In this document: piece by piece, positions 11,895-22,785 of the stretch
Numbering within the stretch: position 1 is the first letter of the stretch
Layout: the number at the start of each line of letters is the position of its first letter
Assembly (NCBI GenBank): GCA_024364735.1
Contig: JAGFNQ010000198.1
Span: forward strand, 250,251 to 314,250
Reading direction: 5' to 3'
Length of the DNA stretch: 64,000 nucleotides
From: Boesenbergia rotunda
Taxonomy: Eukaryota > Streptophyta > Magnoliopsida > Zingiberales > Zingiberaceae
Position numbers and translations under genes: made by a program
The notes under the pieces: generated by a model
What the model was told of the DNA's origin: nothing
Databases searched by the model: none
Seen by the model: only the letters and a program-made list of their open reading frames with translations

Positions 11895-14121
11895 ATGGGT
11901 CCAGTAGAGAAGAAGAAGAAGAACCACGGCGAGGGCGAAGGCTTCTTAGAGGAGCCAACCTATCACCCGGAGTGGTATGATACCATCTCCTCTAGGATTA
12001 AGCTAGACTCCCTCCAGGTTGCCTGCCAGAGGTATGATATCCCGGAGGACTGGGAGGTGAGAGTTCCGGCCTTAGGCCAATCGCTTGTAGAACCTCCTGC
12101 AGGGTTTTTCACCTTCTTCTTGGGGTAGATAGAATTAGGGCTTCGTTTCCCGATTCCCCCCTTTTTTATGAGTGTCGCCGCCTATTTCGACATCCCTCTT
12201 CACCAACTGGCTCCAAATGTCTTTGCCCAGATGGGCGGGGTGTTTGTCCTCTTTAAACTTTTCGACATCCCTTTGACCCCTCACTTTTTTCATTTTTTTC
12301 TTCGTTCCAGTTGGCTCGTGTGGGGCGTTTAGCTTTACAGCCCGCACTGGTCATAAGTTCTTAGGGGTCTTCCTTCCTCCCACAAGGGATGGAAGGAACG
12401 TTTATTCTTCATCCAACTCCCTGAGCGTCCCTTCAGCCCTATCCGTTGGATGGAGAGCCTGCCACCCATCCCGGGCCTCGGTGACTTCCAATAGGACGCA
12501 GGATACCAGAGAGCTAGGGGTATCCTGGCCGGGATGGAGTTCCACGGCCTTCAGCTGGGGCAATGCGAGGAACTTCTCTATTGGGTCGACCTCAGCCCGA
12601 AAGTCACGAGCCTTAGCTCAAATCTCCGTAAGTTCTATTTGGTCTTATAAGTATCCTTATTAATTCTAACTGATATCTTTTTGCCTCTATTTTGCAAACG
12701 CCATCATGCTCTCCCGAGCTATCAACCGGCTTCTGAAGTGGGAGCAGGCTAACGAGCAGGCCCTAGTTCCTACTTCAGTTCTCTCAGCCTCGTTGGGCAT
12801 CTCGGCTGAGGGCTGCTAGGACACGATCGAACAATCCGAAGACCAGGAAGCTCTAGTGCCCTCCAAGGAGTCCGGGGTGGCCGAGCTGCCTACCACCCAT
12901 GAAGGGGATTCCCCTCCCTCCCCCGTCAAGACAGGAGAAGGAGAGGCTGCGCCTACGCCCCCTGCCGAGCAACTGGTGCCCAGGGCTACCAAGAAGAAGC
13001 GGCAGAAACGGTTGGCCCCGAAGCCACGCCCCTTGAAAGGGCTGAAGAATTGCCCGTCCTCAGAGCTTTCGCCTTCCGTTGATGAAGAGGGCACGGTGCC
13101 TCTGTCTCAAAGGATTCGGAAAGAGTCCTCTTCCCCCGCAAGGACAACCACCGATCCCGTCGCTCACGATCCAGCCGCTCCGACTGACCCTCCAGCTGCT
13201 CAGCGAGGCAAGGAGGTGTCGCTCGATGTGCATAGCTCCCGCCAAAAGGCTTCGGTGGCGAAGAAAGCGGTGACAAAAGGTTTCCAATCCATCCAAATAA
13301 AGGGAGCCCCCTCTAATAGTCACGATCCGCAGATTGCGTCCAACTCGGAGGAGGACGTCCATAATCCCCGGCATGCTCCCGGCCCGTCAATTCGGCCTGC
13401 TGAGGAACTTCTTCCGCCTCCTGCTCAGCTGAGGAGGTCAGCCGGGTCAGCCTGGTATCTGGGCATGCTACACCAGTTTCTGTTGATGGTAATTGCACTT
13501 GAACTTTTCCCCTTTATTTTGTTGTTTTGTTTTAACTATCCTTTTTTCAGTATTGCAGGTCGCATCCAACTGTGCCGCCACGAGCCACCTGTTGTGCTCC
13601 CGAAGGGTTGCTGAAAGACCTCCTCCAGCGGGTGGCAGAGTCAGAGGCGAAGGTTGGTCATGCCCGCGAGGCAGGACTCCTACAGCTGGAGGTTAGTAGG
13701 GCTCTAAGGGTGAAGGTCGAGCACTATCTTGACACCCTGCTGCCCTCGGATGAGACTCTGCATGGTTATCGTCTCCGGGAGCGCGTTTGGTCCGAGAAGA
13801 ACCAGGCCCTCTCCGAGGACCTACAGAAGCTATCCCAAGAGCGGGAGCAACTCCAGACCCAGACGAAGGAGTTGTCTGACAGCGTCCAGCTCCTGAAGTC
13901 CTCCAAGAAGGCTCTGGAGGATCAGAATAAAGAACAGGAGCGCCAGCTAGCGCTCATGGAATATGACATAGAGCTAGCGGCCGTCTACGCCTCCGACCTC
14001 CAAGAGGACGTCACTCGAGCCCAGGCCAAAGGTTCTGCCACCTCCCAGAAACTCCAGGAGACATTGGGGGCTCATGATCGCCTGTCCTGGGAGGTGGCAG
14101 AGTTGAAAGCTGCCAAGAAGG
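11895..14121 (+). pseudogene. broken transposon protein gene: Transposase_28 ('putative gypsy type transposon')-like plus coiled coil
   Basis: Translation from the ATG at 11895 gives a lysine- and acid-rich start. It then shows the pattern of the plant 'putative gypsy type transposon' domain (PF04195): P-x-G-[FY]-F-T about 25 aa before a G-L-R-F-P block, Q-L-A-P-N, then a S-H-K-G-W-K block. In-frame stops at 12126-12128 and several more before 12480 break it. A GTAAGT donor follows near 12627 and a GTAATT...TTGCAG intron is plausible at about 13489-13558. The last part (13572-14121) is a long E/K/Q/L heptad coiled coil. The frame ends abruptly at 14121 where a copia-type LTR starts. Family assignment is from pattern memory, not a search. 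Such proteins are TE-borne; their function is unknown. Confidence 0.6.
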
Positions 14122-15617
14122 TGTTAGTGCAAGATGCATCAGTGATGTCCTCCTTTAAGTGTTTTAATGTTTGACAATATTTTGACAATATACTTAAGTC
14201 AGTGATACATTGAACAAAGGAAGGGGAGTTAAGAGAGGAGTAACCAAAGTGAACCAAAGTCCTAGATTAACCTAGGCAATAAGTCTTGGTTCGAAGAATT
14301 GGGCACTAAGTCCTGATTATGAATTGGGCACTAAGTCCTGATCATGGATTGGGCACTAAGTCCTGGCAAAGGGTTGGGCACCGAAGACCTGCTCGGAAGG
14401 TGGGCACGAAGTCCTGGTCGAAGACTGGGCAAGAATTCCTGGCCGAGGGTTGGGCACCGAAGACCTGGTTCGAGGAATTGGGCACGAAGACCTGGCCGAG
14501 GGTTGGGCACCGAAGTCCTGGACCTAGGGTTTGTGCACGAAGTCTTGGTCCGAGGGATTGAGCAACTTAGTTGAGCGATGAATAAGGACAGAAGTAGAGA
14601 CGGGTCAGGGTTCGGACGTCTCGAGATCCAAGAGTATCGGAAGCTAAGTAAAAGTCCACCCGAAGGACTGGGTGACAACTGTCTCCGGAAAGGAGTAGGT
14701 GAAGGGCGCGTTCTCGGGGGTGAGAACTTGCGTTGGTTCGACCTAGGGTTTCGTGTAAATCCGAAGTCAAAACCAAATCCTTAAGATTAATATTGTGTGT
14801 ATATTTGCTTTATATTCGTGTATCTTACAGGTGCAAGAATGGAAGACAAAGCAGGTAAATCACACAAAAGGCGGCTGGAAGCCTTGAAGCCAGGCACCCC
14901 CATTGATGGGGGCGCCCAACAACATCCAGGCGCCCCCATCAATAGGGGTGCCTGGCTCAAAGAACAAAAAAAAGCAGTTTGGCTAAGAAGGCAGAACAGA
15001 TTCCATTCAGGCGCCTGGGATGATACAGGCGCCCGAGTTCATGTAGGCGCCCAGGTCAAAGGTTTTATTAGCTGCGACGAGTTTGGCGTGGGGATAAGGT
15101 TTGACCAAGCCCTATAGGGCGTCCCCATCAACACAGGCGCCCGTATGAAGCCTATAAAAGGGGCTTCGACCCCTCAGCTTGAAAAATAACTTCTACATTC
15201 ATTCTAAGCCATTCCGTGTGAAGCATAAGCGATCAAACTATGCTCTGCGACCAAGGAAGCTCCAGGAGGAAGTGCGCGACGCTTCGGAGTTCCGGATTGG
15301 CCGGATCGTCTGTTTCTGTTTGGTTTGTTTTAATTCAAGTTGCATTTCAATTCATATCTTTTTTCTTGTATATCAACTGTAAGACGGGTTTTCTTCGCCT
15401 CCGGAAATTTCGAAAAGGAGACCAATAGTGGACTCACGCAAAGTACATAGGCCTTGGACGTACTGACCTTGGGGGGCCGGGAACCCAGTAAATAAATCCC
15501 GCGTGCCTATTGTCTTGCTTTTCGTTACTTTATTTTTCGCTGTGTATTTGCTCTTTCTTAGTCCAAAAATTTTATAACGATATTCACCCTCCCTCTATCG
15601 TTTTCTCCGATCCAGCA
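14122..15617 (+). mobile_element. 5' LTR of a copia-type (gag-only) element
   Basis: Begins TGTTAGTGCAAGATGCATCAG inside the coiled-coil frame of the preceding gene and ends TCCGATCCAGCA. A primer-binding site follows two bases later. A TATA box CCTATAAAAGGGG lies at about 15149-15161. The LTR holds a tandem repeat (14285-14570) and a cluster of GGCGCC motifs (14890-15150). No 3' LTR of this sequence is found in the window, so the element is 3'-truncated or its 3' LTR was lost. Confidence 0.75.
14285..14570 (+). repeat. tandem repeat, unit about 23-33 bp, within the LTR
   Basis: Around nine degenerate copies built on TTGGGCAC-(T/G)AAG-(T/A)CCTG separated by a short variable spacer (for example at 14298, 14326, 14349). 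The sequence is open in several frames, giving repeated GLGT- or ELGT-like peptides, which is a side effect of the repeat and not a gene. Confidence 0.8.
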
Positions 15618-15619
15618 AG

Positions 15620-15631
15620 TGGTATCAGAGC
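15620..15631 (+). other. primer-binding site (initiator tRNA-Met type)
   Basis: TGGTATCAGAGC, complementary to the 3' end of initiator tRNA-Met, follows the LTR end at 15617 by two bases. It fixes the orientation (plus) and the LTR boundary. The AT-rich leader between it and the ATG at 16069 (15632-16068) holds nothing else recognisable. Confidence 0.9.
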
Positions 15632-16068
15632 GGGTGGCTCAAACTTGGTGCAACCACCAGTTTGAGATTTTTTTCGAATTTTTCGCTTTTTAATTCAAAT
15701 AAATAATATTTGTGCTTGGGTTTAAAATTTTGAATTCTTATTTTTTAACCATAAGTCAGAATTGATATAATGTTCAATTTTTATAAATTTGTCATAAACT
15801 TTTTATATTATTATTTTAATATATTTTTTCGAAATTCATGCTACCTTAATTCTAGCAAATTTTTTTTCATCTTTTCAGAATTGATAAAGCCAATATTTTT
15901 CAAAAAAAAATATTAATTTGTCACAAACTTTTTATTTTTATTTTATTATTATTCTACCTCGAAATTTGTGTAATATTTATTTTGGGCTATTTTTTTCCCG
16001 CACTACTAATCCAAGACCAAGTCTTGGTACATTTTTGTTGTTTATTTTGTGTGCAAGGTTCATATTGA

Positions 16069-17268
16069 ATGGCTAATCAAGAATGGAACAGTGCTCGCCC
16101 ACCTCTATTCTCTGGCGAGAACTTCAGAACCTGGAAGGGTCTAATAGAATCCAAACCAGTATCAGAAGATGAGTCTAGATCTGAGACGACAGGAATCAAG
16201 GGAGAGATTCTAAATGAGGAATCAAAAGGTAAGATTGTAAACTCTAAGTTTAAAAATCATATCATTTGCTACACACGCAGGGAGAGAGGGTATTACAAAA
16301 GTAAGTGTCCTACTCATAAGACTCGATCTTCACTACCGGTGGCAAAGGAGGTACCAGCGCCAAAAGTCCGGAAAAACAAGGACCACATCAAATGTTTCAA
16401 GTGCGAAAAATACGGACACTACAAGAATAAATGTTTGACAAAGGTACGCAAAATGTATATTCCGAAGAATTTTCAAATTCCTGCACTGTTATATGATAAA
16501 TTAGGTAGTTTTTCTGAAAAATTAAATTTATTACATAATCAAATTAATATCCTGCATAACCTGTTACAAAATGTAAATAATGCTAAAATAACAGAAATTA
16601 ACCATTTAATCCGTAATGTCAATTCAAAAATTACTGAAATTAATTCTGAAAATAGATCTGATAATTATACTGAAATTAATTCCAATAATTTTACTGTTAT
16701 TAGTGAAATTAATTCTGAAATTAATCCTGAATTTAATTCTGAAAATTCTAATAGTTTTAATTTTGGAAATTCTGATAATCCTGAAGATCCTGAAGATAAT
16801 TTAGAAATTAAATCGGATAACTCTGAATTTAATTTTGATAATCTTAAGGATAATCCCGAACTTAATTTTGGAATTCCTGAGATTAATCCTGAAAATATTG
16901 AAGATATTTCTGAGGCTATTAATGATAATGTTGAGGATAATTTTGAGGATATTGAAAATAAAATCCTTTTAGATGATAATTTAATTATAGATAATGTAGT
17001 AGATTATTATAAAACTTTAACTAGTGACCCAAATTACTCCTCCTACTTTGAGGATATTGAAAGATGTAATTTTAAGGATGAGGAGGATATGAAATTATCT
17101 AAGATCAAGGTCATAGTTAATAATGTTCACAAAGATCCAAATAAATCAAAATTATTAGAAAAACTTGAAAGGATAAATAAAGAGGAAATAGTAAAGGAAT
17201 CAAAAATTCTTGAAATAATGAAAATGATGAAGTTAAACCATAATTATTATCTAACCCAAAAATGTTGA
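16069..17268 (+). CDS. gag-like protein of the copia-type element, internally deleted
   Basis: A 399-aa ORF. The start (PPLFSGENFRTWK) is the usual N-terminus of plant copia gag of the DUF4219/UBN2 type. It then jumps to a region with two zinc knuckles: a degenerate one near residues 66-79 (C-x2-R instead of C-x2-C) and an intact one at about residues 110-123 (CFKCEKYGHYKNKC, C-x2-C-x4-H-x4-C). Most of the capsid domain between these parts is missing. From about residue 150 the protein becomes a low-complexity stretch rich in E, I, N, S and D that stays open for over 200 codons. No protease, integrase, reverse transcriptase or RNase H follows. It probably moved, if at all, using proteins of a relative. 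Confidence 0.65.
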   Translation: MANQEWNSARPPLFSGENFRTWKGLIESKPVSEDESRSETTGIKGEILNEESKGKIVNSKFKNHIICYTRRERGYYKSKCPTHKTRSSLPVAKEVPAPKVRKNKDHIKCFKCEKYGHYKNKCLTKVRKMYIPKNFQIPALLYDKLGSFSEKLNLLHNQINILHNLLQNVNNAKITEINHLIRNVNSKITEINSENRSDNYTEINSNNFTVISEINSEINPEFNSENSNSFNFGNSDNPEDPEDNLEIKSDNSEFNFDNLKDNPELNFGIPEINPENIEDISEAINDNVEDNFEDIENKILLDDNLIIDNVVDYYKTLTSDPNYSSYFEDIERCNFKDEEDMKLSKIKVIVNNVHKDPNKSKLLEKLERINKEEIVKESKILEIMKMMKLNHNYYLTQKC

Positions 17269-17880
17269 AATTTAAATCTAATTAAATCTTAACAATTTTT
17301 ACCTAATTTAGTTCAATCATAAATAATCCTTAATTAACTTAATTTTAATTATCCTTAATCAATTAAATCATAATTAATTCTTAATTAATTAATTTAACTT
17401 CAATTAAATCTTAATTAATTCTTTAATTTAACTTCAACTAAATCTTAATTAAATTTTTAATTAATTAATTTAATCTCAATTAAATCCTAATTAACTCAAT
17501 TTAACTTCAATTAATTTTTCAAATATTAAATCAATCCTTAACAAATTCAAATTAAATTTTAATTAATTCAAATTCAAATTAAATCTTAATTAATTTAAAT
17601 TCAAATTATTAATTCAAATTCTAATTAAATCTTAATTAATTCAAATTCAATCAATCATTAATTAATTTAATTAATTCAAATTTATTTTAAGTATTAATTA
17701 ATTTAATTAATTCAATTTCAACATCAATTAATTCTTAATTAATTTAACTTCAATATTAACTAATTCAACTTCAATTAATTATTAATAAAATTAATCCTTA
17801 ATCAACATAAGTCAAATTAATTCTTAAATAACGTAAACTCGAACTAAAATAAAATCTTACCCAAATCGCAACGATTAATT
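17269..17880 (+). repeat. AT-rich degenerate array of TTAATTAA/CAAATTAAATC words
   Basis: About 600 bases composed almost entirely of variants of AATTAAATCTTAATTAATT and AATTCAAATT. No ORF of interest and almost no G on the plus strand. It directly follows the stop codon of the gag-like ORF and occupies the place where pol would be expected in a full copia element. Confidence 0.8.
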
Positions 17881-19040
17881 TAATAATCTCAAATATGTCA
17901 AAGTGGGTTGACATATTCGCGGGTTCACACGACATGTATCAAATCGGGAATTTGATACATCTTTAGAAACTTAATTAAATATTTTGATTTGTTTGACTCA
18001 TGCATAACTGTCATGCCATGCATTTGCTATTTCTTTAAATATATGACATGCCATTCATATTTAAATTTTATGCATGATTTAGAACGGTTATAGGACAAAG
18101 ACTAGTTGAAACTTGAACAACCTAGTATTGGGTGGAGGTGAGATGATAGTACGTTAGGGAAGCCATTTTGGTGGAACTAGCCGAAGCTACCGATCCAAAA
18201 TCAAAGCTAGTTAGACCAAAATCTTTCAAGGAGTAACTTGAAGATGAATTTTCAATAAAAGACTTTGTCAAGGAAAGTGTTGATGATCCAATAAGGCTAT
18301 GACCAAAGAAGGTCTAGTGCCTCACCAAGACTTGGAAGCCAATTATTGAAAATCAAATTCACTTTACTATTGCTAGATTTGAATCTAACACAAGTTTCAA
18401 TTAAATCTTAGATTTAATAATGAGAAAAATGATTCAAGCATCTCACAATACACCCATAAGACAACCATGCTTATTGTATTGAGACATCTAGAATGAGTGA
18501 GATGTTAAGGACTAACGAATTGAAAAATATTTTTTAAAATTATTTTTCAAAATTGTTAAAATATTTTTCTAAAAATATATTTTTTTAAAATAGTGCGTTA
18601 ACATAATAATGTTTTTATAATTTCATGCTTGTCTGATTGCTAATATATTATATGTTTTCAAAAAATTATATCCTTTTGAAAATTATTTGACTCACACAAT
18701 TAGACACAAGCCTCTTAGGACAACACTAAAGTTCCTTAAGGCACTTAGATAGAGTCAAACGGTGTCGGATACAGGGGGAGTGTTTTCATTATTTTGAAAT
18801 GTTTTTCTCGAAAATTGTGCTTTCAGTTACTATCACTTGTATTTTCGAAAAAGACATGCATTAAAAGATTATCTTTTCGAAAATTACCTGCTTCTTTGAT
18901 TTTGATAAACCCTAAAGACACAGAGGAGGTCTACTTAATGATCTACTAGGACTTCAAGGATGTTTCGAAGTTAGGGGGAGTCTAAGTCAAATATTTTTCA
19001 AATTCTTTTAATTATTTTTGAAATTATTAAATAAATCATT
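17881..19040 (+). mobile_element. 3' internal tail of the copia-type element
   Basis: No gene. The style is that of the region between pol and the 3' LTR in plant copia elements: blocks of A/T with 'aggggGAGT'-type purine runs (18770-18783 and 18972-18982) that resemble polypurine tracts. No LTR follows, so the right boundary near 19040 is approximate. Confidence 0.4.
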
Positions 19041-19263
19041 TGGTCTAAACCAAACCAGTTAATACAAATATCAATAGGCAAACTGAAAAATGGAAAAATG
19101 GAACATTTGCAAATACTTCCTTATCTCAGACAACACCAAATGATAGCACCATTTTTCATATTCTAGCTAGTAGAGCAGCATACAAGGTGGAGAGTTTCTC
19201 TTTGATGGAAAAGTACAATCATCAAATTATAAGGCTATCAAATTCATCTTTTCCCCTTCATCT

Positions 19264-22200
19264 TCACCTTCCAAATTTCACTGCGAGTTGCACATAGCTC
19301 CAGTCATAAATCCTGTCCACCATCTGGAAGACAGCAATTTTGACGGACTTTTTCATGATCATTGTGCCCCAATACGCCCAAAATCCAAGTATAAATCCCA
19401 TAGCAATGAAGGCATAATCCAGAACTTTTTCAAGCTTGCCGCTGCCGCCATCATCATCATCATCATCTTTTGCGTGAAGTGGGCCTCGGTGGGCTTCATC
19501 ACTAGGACACTCGGGTAGTGGCCAACCACAAAGGTCCTTGTTGCCAGCATATATCGCAGGGTCATTAAAGGTTGAAAATTGATTCCCTGTTGGGACTTTT
19601 CCGGACAGGTTATTGAAAGAGAGATTCAAGTGGCTGAGAAAGGTTAGAGTAGATAAGATAGAGGGAATTGTGCCAGTGAGATTGTTCATTGACAAGTCAA
19701 GAGAAAATAATTTTGTCAAAACACCCATGTTTTCAGGAATTGTACCAGTCAAGTGATTGTTGGACAAACTTAGGAAGTGCAAACCACGAAGCATCATTAT
19801 CTCGTTTGGGATTTCACCAGAAAGATTATTGTGTGATAGATCTATGCTGGTCACAAGAGAGAGAATTTTAATGTATTCATTGGTTGATCCTTTGGCAGTT
19901 ATTAGGATCTTATCCTTTGGTATATGAGAGCTCACGTTAGCTGACATTGCACATTGAAGAGCACTCTGATTGCATGCATTAGAATTGGTATAATCTTGAA
20001 ACATAGCACTGAAATTTCCTATAGATGAAGGTATTTTACCTAATAATTTATTGAAAGAAAGATCCAAGACCTTAAGAGAAGTGAGGTATCCTATATTTAC
20101 TGGTATGACACCGGTGAAAGAGTTTGAAGTCAAACGTAAAATTTGTAGAGAAGTGAGATATCCAACCCATGTTGGTATTTTGCCAGAAAATTTATTTTCA
20201 CCAATATCAAGAGTGATTAAGGATTTGCAATTTTTGAGAAAAGATGGAAATTGTCCGGAGATACTATTATTGTTTAAATGTAGATATTGTAATGCAAGAG
20301 GAAATGATCTTTGACAATGTGGGAATGCGCCAGATAAATGATTGTTAGAAAAATCTATGACACTTACGGAAGTTAAATTGCACAAGAAGAGTGGAAAACT
20401 ACCACTTATGTGGTTATCAGACAACACTAAAATTTCAAGGGATGCATTCCCTAAGCTGGCTGGAATTGATCCTTCAAATGAGTTGTTTGAAAGATCAGTA
20501 GATGAAGGAAGAGTAGAAGGTATTAGACCACTCAAATTATTTGAACTTAAGTCAAGATTTAGAAGCCCACTGTTTGAAATGAAATTTGAGAACCAGAGTG
20601 GAATTGTTCCTGAGAGTCCTACTCCATATAGATACAGTGAATACAAAGATCTCTGGGATTGAATCCATAAAGGAAACTCACCTCCCAAATGGCAGGAACT
20701 CATATCAATCACATCGGCGTTGAAAGGGGGAAGCCAATCATTTGGTAGAATCACATTCAAAGAATTAAAAGATATATTCAAATACCGCAAGCTTGTAAGT
20801 CGAGAAAAGTGAGCTTCAGTCATGTTACCTCGCAGAGAATTTGAGGAGATGTCCAGTTCCTTTAATTGAGCCAACAATCCAAGGTTGGATGGAACACTTC
20901 CACTCAAATTATTGTCAGCAATGCGTAAGAATGATAACATTGCACCTTGTGGACAATTGGATAAGCCATCAAGTAGATCTGCTAGCTCTCCATTGATATT
21001 GTTTAATGATAGATCAAGCATCCATAGGTTGCATAGGAGGCCAAAAGTCTTTGGTATTTCTCCAGTTAAGTGGTTCTCTGATACATTTAAATACTGCAAA
21101 GTGGAATTTCTACCAATCGTTGTTGGTATTTTTCCAGTTAAGTGGTTCTCTGATACATCTAAATACTGCAAAGTGGAATTTCTACCAATCGTTGTTGGTA
21201 TTTGCCCGGTGAGAAAGTTGGCATGTAAATCTAAATACACCATATTTTGAAGACTCGCCGAAGTTTTTGGTATTTCTCCAGTAATCTTATTTCCATTCAA
21301 ATTCAAAATCTTCAATGAAACTAAATTGCCAACACCCTCTGGTATTGATCCTGTGATATTATTTTCGTACAAATATAGAAATACCAAATTTGTAAGGTTT
21401 CCTATGTTCAAAGGCATCTCTCCTGTTATATGATTTTGAGACAAATCAAGATAGTCCAAATGGATAAGTTTACCTATTGTTCTTGGAATATCTCCGGTTA
21501 TTTGAGTGCTCTCCAGACTCAAGTGTCTCAAGCTTGTGTAATTCCCTAACATCTCTGGGATTCTCCCATAGATGTTATTTTTGTCTAATGCTAAGAACTC
21601 CAGTCGGGGCGGAAGGATTGACAAAATTGTTGAAATTTCTCCGGATAAGGAATTCCATGTCAAATCTAAATATTGCAACACTCTGCTAACATTCTTTATA
21701 ATTGTAGAAATTTCTCCTGCTATTCCAGTAAAGAACAAATCGAGTTTCCTCAAATTATGTAGAGATCCCAAAGCAACTCCAAGCGCCTCGGCATCAAACA
21801 CCCCAACCCAGCATCCAGATAGATCGAGGTGTTCAAGATTACTGGCATTGGACAACCACCTCAACATTGAAGCACTGATATCCGATTCACACCCACTGAG
21901 GTAGAGCATGGTGAGGGAAGTGAGGTTAAATATGGGCAAAGAAGGTGGGAGACTTGCACGCCCCAAAAGCAACACTTGTAGAGTAGGACTCAAATTAATT
22001 TGGGGGAGCCAATTGGTTGCTTTAGAGAGGTTTACACAACTCATGTCGAGATATTCTAGAGAATTTAAGTTGGAGAGCCAACTCAAGTCGTATGAGAATA
22101 AATTTGTAGATGTATAACAATTTCCAAGGTCAAGGTATTGTATGTGGGAAAGATTCCCTAATACAGGAGGAATTAATCCATCAAAACAAGCATTGGAAAG

Positions 22201-22713
22201 GTTAAGGTATTCCAAGTGCACAAGTGAGGCAATCATGTTGGGCACATGAGCACGTGAGAAATTATTGAAGCTCAAATCCAAGTATCTCAAATGCTTCAGT
22301 TCAAACAGAGAAGGATTTACCTTGCTCGCACCAATACTCTCCACTGCCCATATATATTCATAAAGATAGCCATAGCCACCAAAATTCGCCCCTAGCCATG
22401 GATTTTTATATTCAGAGGGATAGTGAAGGTCAAGCCTGGTGACATAACCAGTGATATTGTCGCAAGCAACTCCTCTCCACTTGCAGCAATCATAGCCGGC
22501 CCATGAAGATAACCAATCATCGGGATCATTCATATCGCCCTTGATGGCAAGCAAAGCTCTCCTTTCATTCTCAAAGCAATTGTTCCCCTTTGGGGAATGT
22601 AGAGAATCATCACAGCTTGCTCTAGTGCTCAACAATATTAGGGCTACCAATATAACTATAGCATGCTTTGAGGAACTACAAATCACCATGAAATCCCAAT
22701 TAAGACTAGCCAT
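19264..22713 (-). CDS. LRR receptor-like protein (EIX2/Cf-like, no kinase domain)
   Basis: An intact, intronless 1149-aa ORF. A hydrophobic signal peptide (residues about 10-34, ending near TRASC) is followed by the LRR N-cap: C-x-E-x-E-R-x-A-L-L then DCCKWRGVAC. Some 30 plant-type leucine-rich repeats follow (L-x-x-L-x-L-x-x-N-x-L-x-G-x-I-P). A non-LRR island ends in a YIKILSLVTSIDLS-type block; the last four repeats follow it, then the C-cap LCGWPLPEC. Next come a six-Asp juxtamembrane run, one transmembrane helix with a GxxxG motif (GFILG) and a tail of about 29 residues. Family knowledge: such receptor-like proteins sit in the plasma membrane, bind apoplastic ligands and signal through SOBIR1/BAK1-type kinases, with GxxxG and acidic residues used for pairing. 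The ligand is unknown. The frame stays open upstream to 22788, but that ATG overlaps the TATA box, so the ATG at 22713 was chosen; 22689 is also possible. Confidence 0.93.
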   Translation of the reverse strand: MASLNWDFMVICSSSKHAIVILVALILLSTRASCDDSLHSPKGNNCFENERRALLAIKGDMNDPDDWLSSWAGYDCCKWRGVACDNITGYVTRLDLHYPSEYKNPWLGANFGGYGYLYEYIWAVESIGASKVNPSLFELKHLRYLDLSFNNFSRAHVPNMIASLVHLEYLNLSNACFDGLIPPVLGNLSHIQYLDLGNCYTSTNLFSYDLSWLSNLNSLEYLDMSCVNLSKATNWLPQINLSPTLQVLLLGRASLPPSLPIFNLTSLTMLYLSGCESDISASMLRWLSNASNLEHLDLSGCWVGVFDAEALGVALGSLHNLRKLDLFFTGIAGEISTIIKNVSRVLQYLDLTWNSLSGEISTILSILPPRLEFLALDKNNIYGRIPEMLGNYTSLRHLSLESTQITGDIPRTIGKLIHLDYLDLSQNHITGEMPLNIGNLTNLVFLYLYENNITGSIPEGVGNLVSLKILNLNGNKITGEIPKTSASLQNMVYLDLHANFLTGQIPTTIGRNSTLQYLDVSENHLTGKIPTTIGRNSTLQYLNVSENHLTGEIPKTFGLLCNLWMLDLSLNNINGELADLLDGLSNCPQGAMLSFLRIADNNLSGSVPSNLGLLAQLKELDISSNSLRGNMTEAHFSRLTSLRYLNISFNSLNVILPNDWLPPFNADVIDMSSCHLGGEFPLWIQSQRSLYSLYLYGVGLSGTIPLWFSNFISNSGLLNLDLSSNNLSGLIPSTLPSSTDLSNNSFEGSIPASLGNASLEILVLSDNHISGSFPLFLCNLTSVSVIDFSNNHLSGAFPHCQRSFPLALQYLHLNNNSISGQFPSFLKNCKSLITLDIGENKFSGKIPTWVGYLTSLQILRLTSNSFTGVIPVNIGYLTSLKVLDLSFNKLLGKIPSSIGNFSAMFQDYTNSNACNQSALQCAMSANVSSHIPKDKILITAKGSTNEYIKILSLVTSIDLSHNNLSGEIPNEIMMLRGLHFLSLSNNHLTGTIPENMGVLTKLFSLDLSMNNLTGTIPSILSTLTFLSHLNLSFNNLSGKVPTGNQFSTFNDPAIYAGNKDLCGWPLPECPSDEAHRGPLHAKDDDDDDGGSGKLEKVLDYAFIAMGFILGFWAYWGTMIMKKSVKIAVFQMVDRIYDWSYVQLAVKFGR
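21062..21205 (-). repeat. 72-bp tandem duplication of one LRR in the receptor gene
   Basis: Units 21062-21133 and 21134-21205 are nearly identical at the DNA level, whereas neighbouring LRR units have diverged widely. Each encodes one 24-residue repeat (IPTTIGRNSTLQYL-type). The similarity indicates a recent one-repeat expansion. Confidence 0.95.
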
Positions 22714-22785
22714 CCATAAGTTGATCCTCTCTCTAGGAAAGAAGGGAAGAAGATGTGAGTTGGAGGGAATGCAATCCTTAGTTCG

